Program-made: the position numbers and the translations under genes
Shown: one piece after another, positions 1 through 5,767 of the stretch
Layout: each line of letters opens with the position of its first letter
How positions within the stretch are numbered: position 1 is the first letter of the stretch
DNA from: JACDBD01 sp050743385
Lineage (GTDB): Bacteria > Actinomycetota > Acidimicrobiia > IMCC26256 > JACDBD01
Assembly (NCBI GenBank): GCA_050743385.1
Contig: JBOGFJ010000150.1
Coordinates: 1-9,440, forward strand
DNA: 9,440 nt
Reading direction: 5' to 3'
The notes under the pieces: generated by a model
Databases searched by the model: none
Seen by the model: the letters and a program-made list of their open reading frames with translations, nothing else
What the model was told of the DNA's origin: nothing

Positions 1-513
1 GAGCACCGGTTCGGCCGGCAGCGCGGCAGGGTCGTCGGGAAGGCCGTCGAGCTCGACCCACGACGTGCAACCGCCGTACTCGTCGCGCCACGGGACGGTC
101 ACGGGCTCGCCGAGGCGATGCACTCGCAGCGCGAGCACCCAGAGCGGATCGCGCTTCTTCCACTTCAGGCGAGACTCGGCGTAGTCGCGCGTCCAGATCA
201 GCTTGGAGTCGAGCGGTGTGAGCTGCTCGGGCTCGGTGAGCGTCGCCATGCCGACGATGTCGGCCCACCCCTCGATCCGGATCGCCTCGCCCACGGGTGA
301 GCCGGGGCTGAGCTCGACGGTGTGGCGGTATGCGGCCTTGAGCAGGTCGGGGCGTTGGTGCTCCGAAGTCGGGTACAGCCACAGCCGAGTGGCGTGCAGG
401 CCGAAGTGGCGGCCATCTTCTCGTAGGCCACCCTTGCGCACGTCGATGATCTGCTCGCCCTCGAGGAGGGCGCGCACGATCACCGCCCACTCCTTGAACG
501 CGGGTACCACCAC
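1..513 (-). CDS. DUF1802 family protein (3' end cut by window)
   Basis: Reading the minus strand from a GTG at 513 gives 171 open codons running off the window at base 1. The N-terminus has the pattern I associate with DUF1802: FKEWAVIV at residues 6-13, then LLEGEQII, then RKGGLRE at 26-32, and LWLYPTSEHQ shortly after. The function of this family is unknown and I do not assign one. FKEW lies only a few residues from the chosen start, so the start cannot be much further downstream. No in-frame ATG, GTG or TTG was seen upstream within the region read. A second GTG follows immediately at 510 and is equally possible. No Shine-Dalgarno sequence precedes either, but a TATCCT hexamer lies 7 bases upstream, which fits a leaderless transcript. 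The gene is divergent from the hydrolase at 535. From recollection the family is about 180-200 residues, so probably little is missing. Confidence 0.8.
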   Translation of the reverse strand, partial: MVVPAFKEWAVIVRALLEGEQIIDVRKGGLREDGRHFGLHATRLWLYPTSEHQRPDLLKAAYRHTVELSPGSPVGEAIRIEGWADIVGMATLTEPEQLTPLDSKLIWTRDYAESRLKWKKRDPLWVLALRVHRLGEPVTVPWRDEYGGCTSWVELDGLPDDPAALPAEPVL

Positions 514-520
514 AACAGTC

Positions 521-526
521 AGGATA
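521..526 (-). promoter_or_regulatory. candidate -10 element for the DUF1802 gene (leaderless)
   Basis: On the minus strand TATCCT occupies 526 to 521, followed by seven bases and then the GTG at 513. This is the spacing expected when transcription starts at or next to the start codon. Leaderless mRNAs are common in Actinobacteria, and the gene has no visible ribosome binding site. I see no convincing -35 box. It is a motif match only. Confidence 0.35.
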
Positions 527-530
527 GGGG
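521..530 (+). promoter_or_regulatory. ribosome binding site region for the hydrolase at 535
   Basis: The purine-rich string AGGATAGGGG ends four bases before the GTG at 535 and is the only plausible Shine-Dalgarno stretch there. It supports 535 as the start. Its first six bases are also the reverse complement of the candidate -10 box for the divergent gene. Confidence 0.5.
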
Positions 531-534
531 ACGA

Positions 535-1278
535 GTGGACGAGAGCATCACGTCGGACGGGTTGCGGCTCGCCGCGTCCTTCGCGTTCCCAGCCTCCGGT
601 TCGAGAAGCGTGCCGGGACTGGTGCTCTGCCACGGGTTCCCGCGAGGGCCTCGGGGCGCGGCCAGCTCGGCGGCCACGTATCCGGAGCTCGCCGATCGGG
701 TGGCGCGTGAAACGGGGTGGGCGGCACTGGCGTTCAACTTCCGGGGCACGGGACTGTCGGAGGGAGACTTCTCGTTCGCGGGGTGGCGTTCCGATCTGCG
801 GGCGGCGATCGCCGCGCTCAGAGAGCGCGCCGCCGGTGTCTGCGTGGCGGGCGTGGCCGAGGGTGGAGCGCTGGCGCTGTGCGAGGGCGCGGCCGACCCC
901 GGTGTCCGAGGAGTCGCCACGCTTGCTGCCCCGGCCTCCTTCCAAGCGTGGGCGCGGAACCCCGTCCGGCTGCTCGAGCACGCCCGCTTGGTAGGCATGG
1001 TGCGCACGCCCGGCTTTCCGGCCGACGTCCCTGCGTGGGGCCGCGAGGTGGGAGCACTTGACCCGCGTGCGTGCGCGCAAGCGCTTGCACCCCGACCGCT
1101 CCTCGTACTGCACGGCACCGGAGATGGCGTCGTAACGCCTGCCGATGCGCGAGCCTTGTGCGACGCGGCAGGCCCGAGCGCCGAGCTCCGGTTGGTCCAT
1201 GCGGCTGGGCACCGCCTCCGACACGATCCTCGCGCCGTCGCGGCGTTGCTCGGTTGGTTGGTGCGGCAGATGCCGTGA
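535..1278 (+). CDS. alpha/beta-hydrolase-fold protein with Ala at the nucleophile position
   Basis: The protein has 247 residues and reads as a complete small alpha/beta hydrolase. An oxyanion-hole HGFP motif lies at 33-36 and a FNFRGTGLSEG segment at about 67-77. The nucleophile elbow is GVAEGG at 106-111, the acid is D197 in HGTGD, and the base is H226 in AAGHRLRHD. The elbow should be G-x-S-x-G, but the central residue is Ala108 (GCC at 856-858). The GLSEG at 73-77 looks like GxSxG but sits in the conserved RGxGxS strand-loop, not at the elbow. The protein may be catalytically dead, may use another chemistry, or may belong to a subfamily that normally lacks this Ser. No signal peptide or membrane segment is seen, so it is probably cytoplasmic. 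The GTG start has a purine-rich site four bases upstream. Substrate is unknown. It lies 61 bases before the large glycosyltransferase on the same strand and could be co-transcribed, but nothing ties it to sugar metabolism. Confidence 0.85.
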   Translation: MDESITSDGLRLAASFAFPASGSRSVPGLVLCHGFPRGPRGAASSAATYPELADRVARETGWAALAFNFRGTGLSEGDFSFAGWRSDLRAAIAALRERAAGVCVAGVAEGGALALCEGAADPGVRGVATLAAPASFQAWARNPVRLLEHARLVGMVRTPGFPADVPAWGREVGALDPRACAQALAPRPLLVLHGTGDGVVTPADARALCDAAGPSAELRLVHAAGHRLRHDPRAVAALLGWLVRQMP

Positions 1279-1339
1279 ACCGCCGGTGAGGTTGTCGGAG
1301 TCGCCATCTCGGGACCGCGGATGCGAGGATGGCGCCTCC

Positions 1340-4300
1340 GTGGACGCCTGTACCGTCGTCGCCCGGCGTGATCTTCCGGCTGCCCGAGTGCTCGCCCGCT
1401 CGTTCCTCGATCACCATCGCGGCGCGACATTCACAGTGCTCGTCATCGACGATCTTGCCGAGGAGTGCACCGGTGACGAGGAGTGCTTCGACGTCGTGCG
1501 TGCGTCCGCGATCGGTCTCGCTCCCGGCGATCTCGCGCACCTCGCGCTCGTCCACGACCAGGCGGGTCTCGTCGCCGCGCTGACGCCGGCGCTGGTACGC
1601 ATGATCCTCGCTCGGGGCGCGCCGAACGCTCTCTTCCTTGCGCCGGACGTCTGCATCTACGCGCCGCTCGACGACCTCGCCCCCCTCGCTGAGGAGCACG
1701 GACTGGTCGTGGTCCCACGACTCGTGCAGCCGCCATCCCCTCACGACGCCGATACCGATGCCGCGCTGCGAGCGGGTAGCGCGCTCGACGACGGCCTGGT
1801 CGCCGTCGGTCGCGGTCACGACGACATTCTCAACTGGTGGCAGCAGAGGCTGGCACGCCCCGGGGAGACGGTGGCGTGGCTCGACCTCACACCGGGCATG
1901 TTCGGTGCCCACGTCATGCGCGATCCGGGTTACCAGGTGGCGGCGTGGAACCTGAGCGGTCGAGCCGTGCGCCGAACCGATGATGGCTTCGAGATCGACG
2001 GTCGGCCGTTGCGATCGTTCCGCTTTCAGGGGTACGACCCCGACTGGGCCCAGCTCCGCCAAGCGGGAGCACCGCTCGTGCTCGGTGAGCGGCCCGAGCT
2101 CGACGCGCTGGCGGGGGAGTACGGCCAAGCCCTCCGCGCCGCGGGATGGGATCAGAAGGAGACCTCGTACGGGTACGGCGTGCTCCCTGACGACGGCGGT
2201 GTCGTGGACGACCTGATGCGGGGCCTCTACCGCGCGGCAGTGACCGAAGCCGGCGACCACGGCGGCCCGCTCCCACCGAACCCGTTCACTGCCGAGGGTG
2301 AGGACGCGTTCGTACGGTGGCTCAACGAGCCGGCTTTCCCGCCGATTGAGCCCACGATCTCGCGGTACCTCGCGCGACTGTGGATCGATAGCGACGACCT
2401 TCGTCAGCGGTTCCCGTCGCTCGCCGGACGAACCGTCGCCGTTTACCTCGAATGGGTTCTCGCGATCGGTGCCGCGGAACGGCATCTCCCGCGATGCGTG
2501 CACCCGTCTCCCGAGCTCGTCCAGCAGGAGGTCGCGTTGCGCCGCGCTGCCCGTCCTCGCTTTGCGCCCCAACCAGGTGTGAACCTCGTTGGCTACCTCG
2601 ACGCGGTCTCCGGCATCGGCGAGGTCGGACGCGTGCTCGTCGACGCGGTCCGACACGCGGGCGCCCCTGTGGCTCCTGTGAGCCATGGCGAGACGATGAG
2701 CCCCCGCGAAGTGGGCACCGTCGAGGCGGGACCGCCGTCGGGGGCCGGCTACGACATCAATATCCTGTGTGTCAACGCCGCGCAGACACCCGACGTGGCC
2801 AGCCAGCTCGGCCCGGAGTTCTTCGCCGGGCGCCGGACCATTGGGGTGTGGTTCTGGGAGGTCGAAGACTTCGAGCTCCCGATCCACGGAGCACTCGACC
2901 TCGTCGACGAGATCTGGGTCGCGAGCGACTTCACCCGCAACGCCATCGCGTCGGTTTCGCCCAAGCCGGTACGGACCGTTCCCGTCCCTATCCGCGTGCC
3001 GGATGTCCCGGCCACTATCCCTCGTCGCGATCTCGGCCTCCCCGAGGACCGGTTCGTCTTCTACTTCTCGTTCGACTTCCTGAGTGTGCCGGGGCGAAAG
3101 AACCCAGTAGGCGCGGTCGAGGCATTCACACGGGCGTTCGGACCCGACGAGGGGCCGGTTCTGGTACTCAAGTCGATCAACGGTCAGCACCGGCCGGCGG
3201 CGCGACAGGCGGTACGGGACGCAGCATGCGGCCGTCGTGACGTGATCGTGATCGATGGTCAGGTGCCCCCCGAGAAACGGGTTGCACTCCTCGCGTCCTG
3301 TGATGGGTACGTGTCGCTCCACCGTTCCGAGGGCTTCGGGCTCACCATCGCCGAGGCCATGTTGCTCGGCAAGCCGGTCATCACGACGGGTTACTCCGGG
3401 AACCTGGAGTTCATGGACGAGGACGACAGCTATCTCGTCGAGTACGAGATGCGCCCGATCGGACCGGGGTCGGAGCCGTACCCCGCAACGAGCCGATGGG
3501 CCGAGCCCGATCTCGACCACGCGGCCGTGCTCATGCGTGGCGTCGTCGCGAATCCCATCGACGCCCGCGAGCGGGGCGTCCGGGCGGCGCAGCGCATTCG
3601 ATCGGAACGATCCGTGGAAGCCTGCGCTCCGGTGCTCTTGCGCGAGATCGAGAGCCTCCGGCATGCACCGGCACCTCCGGCGACCTGGCGCTCCTTCTTC
3701 ATGCGCGGGTGGCGGGTGGAGCCTCGGGAGGAAGGCATCCGTCGATACCAGTACGACTGGCTGCCAGACGGCACGCCGGTCGACGCGGTGATCGGCCGTC
3801 TCCTCGGTGAGCACGGACCGCAGGCACCAGGCGCGCCATTCCCCGAGGATGTGGAGCGCTTTCTCGCCTGGCTGAACGAACCGGTGGTGCCCGAACCGTG
3901 GCCCGCGGTGTCGCGCTACCTGTACGAGTTCTGGAAGGCGCGGCCCGACATGCAGGAGCACTTCCCCGACGTCGAGCGCGATGCAGCGGCATATCTCTCC
4001 TGGCTCGGCAACCGTGCATACGAGGAGACCGACATTCCGTATGTCTTGATCCCTACCCCGCCCGTAGTCGCCGGAGAGACGGTTGCCGCGGTCGCTCGCC
4101 GCCTGCTCGGCGACCCGGGCGCGCGGCCGTCGGGCGCACCTGACCCGGACGATGCGGATGCGCTCATGACGTGGCTCAACGACCCACTAGTGCCCGAACG
4201 GCTGCCAGTGATTTCGCGGTACCTCTACGAGTTGTGGAAGGGCCGGCCGGACCTGCAGGAGCACTTTCCCGACGTGGTCTGCGACCCAAGCCCGTATCTG

Positions 4301-4513
4301 TCCTGGCTGCATCAACATGCCCGCGACGAAACGCACATCCCCCACTCGCTGATCCCGACATCCGAGATCGTCGAGCGGGCGCGCCACGCGCGACCCACGC
4401 CTCGCGCCGTGCCTCCCGGCTTGCGAGGCGTCGGTTACCGCGTGATCCGGGCCACCTCTGGGGCGCTGCGTCGGTCGCGGTCTGCACTGCGGAGGCAGAG
4501 AGGTACCCACTGA
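1340..4513 (+). CDS. multidomain glycosyltransferase: GT-A-like domain, GT4 domain, three repeat modules
   Basis: I place the start at GTG 1340 because the conserved first strand (ACTVVARRDLPAARVLARSF) follows at residue 3 and GAGGAT lies about ten bases upstream; in-frame starts further up (GTG 1286, ATG 1145) have no ribosome site, and the latter overlaps the hydrolase. This gives 1,057 residues. Residues 1 to about 270 resemble the GT-A-like domain found at the front of long bacterial glycosyltransferases (FTVLVID, LTPALVRMIL, LAPDVCIYAPL, ILNWW, PGYQVAAWNL, FQGYDPDW). Residues 314-389 are a first accessory module (WLNEP, SRYL, FPS, YLEW). Residues 412-773 are a GT-B GT4 domain with WFWEVEDFELP, DEIWVASDF, GRKNP and an EX7E motif (E664 and E672 in SEGFGLTIAE) followed by GKPVITTGYSGN. 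Residues 811-1012 are two tandem module copies, then a basic Arg-rich tail. Probable role: adding sugar to a surface polysaccharide at the inner face of the membrane. The GT4 half looks active; the GT-A half may not be. Donor and acceptor are unknown. Confidence 0.88.
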   Translation: MDACTVVARRDLPAARVLARSFLDHHRGATFTVLVIDDLAEECTGDEECFDVVRASAIGLAPGDLAHLALVHDQAGLVAALTPALVRMILARGAPNALFLAPDVCIYAPLDDLAPLAEEHGLVVVPRLVQPPSPHDADTDAALRAGSALDDGLVAVGRGHDDILNWWQQRLARPGETVAWLDLTPGMFGAHVMRDPGYQVAAWNLSGRAVRRTDDGFEIDGRPLRSFRFQGYDPDWAQLRQAGAPLVLGERPELDALAGEYGQALRAAGWDQKETSYGYGVLPDDGGVVDDLMRGLYRAAVTEAGDHGGPLPPNPFTAEGEDAFVRWLNEPAFPPIEPTISRYLARLWIDSDDLRQRFPSLAGRTVAVYLEWVLAIGAAERHLPRCVHPSPELVQQEVALRRAARPRFAPQPGVNLVGYLDAVSGIGEVGRVLVDAVRHAGAPVAPVSHGETMSPREVGTVEAGPPSGAGYDINILCVNAAQTPDVASQLGPEFFAGRRTIGVWFWEVEDFELPIHGALDLVDEIWVASDFTRNAIASVSPKPVRTVPVPIRVPDVPATIPRRDLGLPEDRFVFYFSFDFLSVPGRKNPVGAVEAFTRAFGPDEGPVLVLKSINGQHRPAARQAVRDAACGRRDVIVIDGQVPPEKRVALLASCDGYVSLHRSEGFGLTIAEAMLLGKPVITTGYSGNLEFMDEDDSYLVEYEMRPIGPGSEPYPATSRWAEPDLDHAAVLMRGVVANPIDARERGVRAAQRIRSERSVEACAPVLLREIESLRHAPAPPATWRSFFMRGWRVEPREEGIRRYQYDWLPDGTPVDAVIGRLLGEHGPQAPGAPFPEDVERFLAWLNEPVVPEPWPAVSRYLYEFWKARPDMQEHFPDVERDAAAYLSWLGNRAYEETDIPYVLIPTPPVVAGETVAAVARRLLGDPGARPSGAPDPDDADALMTWLNDPLVPERLPVISRYLYELWKGRPDLQEHFPDVVCDPSPYLSWLHQHARDETHIPHSLIPTSEIVERARHARPTPRAVPPGLRGVGYRVIRATSGALRRSRSALRRQRGTH
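2279..2506 (+). other. accessory module copy 1 inside the large glycosyltransferase
   Basis: This segment encodes residues 314-389. It shares with the two C-terminal copies the ordered pattern W-L-N-E-P (W327), then S-R-Y-L with LW, then a divergent RFPS in place of HFPD, and Y-L-x-W (W372). The Trp-to-Trp distance is 45 residues, against 44 in copy 2. It is more diverged than the other two and is separated from them by the whole GT4 domain. Its function is unknown; acceptor binding or protein-protein contact is a guess. Confidence 0.7.
3770..4072 (+). repeat. in-frame tandem repeat unit A (module copy 2), 303 bp
   Basis: Residues 811-911. Landmarks are V-x-x-V/A-x-x-RLLG, WLNEP (W844), SRYLYEFW, RPDMQEHFPDV, YLSW (W888) and LIPT. 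Each landmark recurs exactly 101 residues later in unit B. By my hand count about 54 of 97 aligned residues match. Over 3911-3973 against 4214-4276, 54 of 63 bases match, which suggests a fairly recent duplication. Confidence 0.85.
4073..4375 (+). repeat. in-frame tandem repeat unit B (module copy 3), 303 bp
   Basis: Residues 912-1012. It carries the same series as unit A: AVARRLLG, WLNDP (W945), SRYLYELW, RPDLQEHFPDV, YLSW and LIPT. It directly abuts unit A with no linker and is followed only by the basic C-terminal tail of about 45 residues. Confidence 0.85.
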
Positions 4514-4531
4514 GGCCCGCCCTTCGGGCTC
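4512..4531 (+). terminator. weak hairpin overlapping the glycosyltransferase stop codon
   Basis: GAGGCCCG pairs with CGGGCTC as seven base pairs with one bulged G, around a five-base loop (CCCTT). It begins within the TGA stop and has no T-run after it, so it is at best a weak or factor-assisted terminator or an mRNA-stabilising hairpin. In such GC-rich DNA, hairpins of this size also occur by chance. Confidence 0.25.
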
Positions 4532-4548
4532 ACCCCAGTACCCATTGC

Positions 4549-4554
4549 TACGCT
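4549..4554 (+). promoter_or_regulatory. possible -10 box in the 101-base spacer before the epimerase
   Basis: TACGCT lies in the spacer 4514-4614, the longest non-coding stretch in the window, about 60 bases before the epimerase start. It fits the loose actinobacterial TAnnnT pattern. No -35 match was found at 16-18 bases. It would allow the epimerase and second glycosyltransferase to be expressed apart from the large gene. Apart from this, the weak hairpin and the ribosome site, I see nothing in the spacer. Confidence 0.2.
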
Positions 4555-4599
4555 CGGAAGCTCCGCACGAGCTCCCGCGCTCGAGATCGCGATGTCAGC

Positions 4600-4605
4600 A
4601 GGAGG
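4600..4605 (+). promoter_or_regulatory. ribosome binding site AGGAGG for the epimerase
   Basis: A perfect AGGAGG lies nine bases before GTG 4615. It decides the start: the frame stays open far upstream, and the in-frame TTG at 4609 is only three bases from the site. Confidence 0.75.
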
Positions 4606-4614
4606 CGATTGCGC

Positions 4615-5754
4615 GTGACGAAGCACATCCTGGTCACCGGCGGTGCCGGTTTCGTCGGCTCGCACCTGGTCGACGAGCTCGTCGCACGTGACCACCGTGT
4701 CCGCGTGCTCGATCGTCTCGAGCCGCAGGTGCACGGGCCCGACGCGACCGAGCCCGGTTTCCGGCCCGAATACCTCCACCCTGATGCCGAGCTCGTCGTC
4801 GGCGACGTCGGCGACCGGGCAACGCTCGAGCAGGCTCTCGACGGGATCGACGTCGTATCCCACCACGCCGCTGCCGTCGGTGTCGGCCAGAGCATGTACG
4901 AGATCGAGCGCTACGTGGCCCGCAACACGCAGGCAACCGCAGCACTCCTCCAAGTGATCGTCGACCGGCGCCAGCCGCTCGAACGGCTCATCGTGGCGTC
5001 ATCGATGAGCATCTACGGCGAGGGCGAGTACCACCTCCCCGGCGGCGCGAGCATCGCGCCGCTGCCTCGCTCGGACTCGCAGCTGGCCGAGAGGCACTGG
5101 GAGATGTTCGGACCCGACGGCGAGTCGGCGATCCCGGTACCCACCACCGAGGACAAGCCGCTGCAGCCGACGTCTGTCTACGCGCTGAGCAAGCGTGACC
5201 AGGAGGAGTACTGCCTGCTCGTGGGGGGAGCGTACGACGTACCGACGGTCGCGTTGCGCTACTTCAACATCTACGGTCCTCGCCAGGCGCTCTCCAATCC
5301 ATACACCGGCGTTGCGGCCATTTTCGGGTCCTGCCTGCTCAACGAGCAGGCCCCGACGGTCTACGAGGACGGGCTCCAGACCCGGGACTTCGTCCATGTG
5401 CATGACATCGTGCAGGCCAACCTGATCGCACTCGATACCGACCCGGGCGCGATTGCGGGGCAGGTATTCAACGTCGGGACGGGATCGCCCACGAACCTCC
5501 TCGAGCTGTACACCGCTCTCCAGAAGGCGCTCGGGATCGCCGGGATCGAGCCCGAGATCCCCGGCCGTTTCCGAACCGGCGACATCCGCCACTGTTATGC
5601 CGACATTTCGAGAATCGCCGAGCTGGGGTTCGCGCCGTCGATCAACCTCGATGCGGGCCTGGTCGACCTGGCGAAATGGATGCGCACCCAGGAGGCCGAG
5701 AACCTGACGGCCCGTGCGGCCGCCGAGCTCGAGCGCAAGGGGCTCGTCCACTGA
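4615..5754 (+). CDS. NAD-dependent NDP-sugar 4-epimerase, dTDP-L-rhamnose 4-epimerase-like
   Basis: The protein has 379 residues and is an extended SDR of the GalE-like group. The cofactor motif TGGAGFVGSH is at 8-17. The catalytic Ser is probably S130 in SSMSIYGEG, and the Tyr/Lys pair is Y189 and K193 in YALSK. RYFNIYGPRQ follows at 215-224 and TRDFVHVHD at about 257-264. The stretch AAAVGVGQSMYEIERYV at 85-101 and the insert of about 45 residues before the YxxxK resemble enzymes annotated as dTDP-L-rhamnose 4-epimerase, which make dTDP-6-deoxy-L-talose. That assignment rests on recollected family sequence; UDP-glucose or UDP-GlcNAc 4-epimerase remains possible. Thus NAD-dependent C4 inversion of a nucleotide sugar is well supported and the exact substrate is not. 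It is cytoplasmic. It lies 13 bases before the next glycosyltransferase, so the two are almost surely co-transcribed and the product may be that enzyme's donor. Confidence 0.9.
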   Translation: MTKHILVTGGAGFVGSHLVDELVARDHRVRVLDRLEPQVHGPDATEPGFRPEYLHPDAELVVGDVGDRATLEQALDGIDVVSHHAAAVGVGQSMYEIERYVARNTQATAALLQVIVDRRQPLERLIVASSMSIYGEGEYHLPGGASIAPLPRSDSQLAERHWEMFGPDGESAIPVPTTEDKPLQPTSVYALSKRDQEEYCLLVGGAYDVPTVALRYFNIYGPRQALSNPYTGVAAIFGSCLLNEQAPTVYEDGLQTRDFVHVHDIVQANLIALDTDPGAIAGQVFNVGTGSPTNLLELYTALQKALGIAGIEPEIPGRFRTGDIRHCYADISRIAELGFAPSINLDAGLVDLAKWMRTQEAENLTARAAAELERKGLVH

Positions 5755-5767
5755 TCGGGAAACCGCG

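Noticed and set aside
733..765. GLSEG in the hydrolase taken as the catalytic GxSxG
   Set aside because: It lies in the FNFRGTGLSEG loop before the elbow, a position conserved for structure in alpha/beta hydrolases, and the true elbow at residues 106-111 is clearly present with Ala.
203..994. A 263-codon plus-strand open frame spanning the DUF1802 and hydrolase genes
   Set aside because: The product is Ser/Arg/Pro-rich low-complexity sequence. It overlaps the DUF1802 gene antisense and the hydrolase out of frame, both of which have family motifs.
1145..1339. Upstream extension of the large glycosyltransferase to ATG 1145 or GTG 1286
   Set aside because: The extra residues are Arg/Ser/Pro-rich, overlap the hydrolase (ATG 1145) and lack a ribosome site. 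The conserved domain begins right after GTG 1340.
519..1430. A 303-codon minus-strand open frame opposite the hydrolase
   Set aside because: The composition is dominated by Ala, Ser, Arg and Pro with no motif. It is a frame shadow of the hydrolase.
818..3961. A 1,047-codon open frame on the minus strand, antisense to the large glycosyltransferase
   Set aside because: Its translation is rich in Arg, His, Glu and Val without recognisable domain motifs, while the plus frame has clear ordered glycosyltransferase motifs. Long antisense open frames are expected in GC-rich coding DNA.
3770..4375. The 303-bp tandem repeat as a mobile element or recombination site
   Set aside because: It stays in frame, encodes matching protein motifs with mostly silent differences in the core, and has no terminal inverted repeats or transposase. 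A domain duplication explains it.
4171..4614. Upstream extension of the epimerase frame into the glycosyltransferase gene
   Set aside because: The Rossmann motif starts eight codons after GTG 4615, which has a perfect AGGAGG nine bases upstream. The extension would be a frame shadow of repeat unit B.
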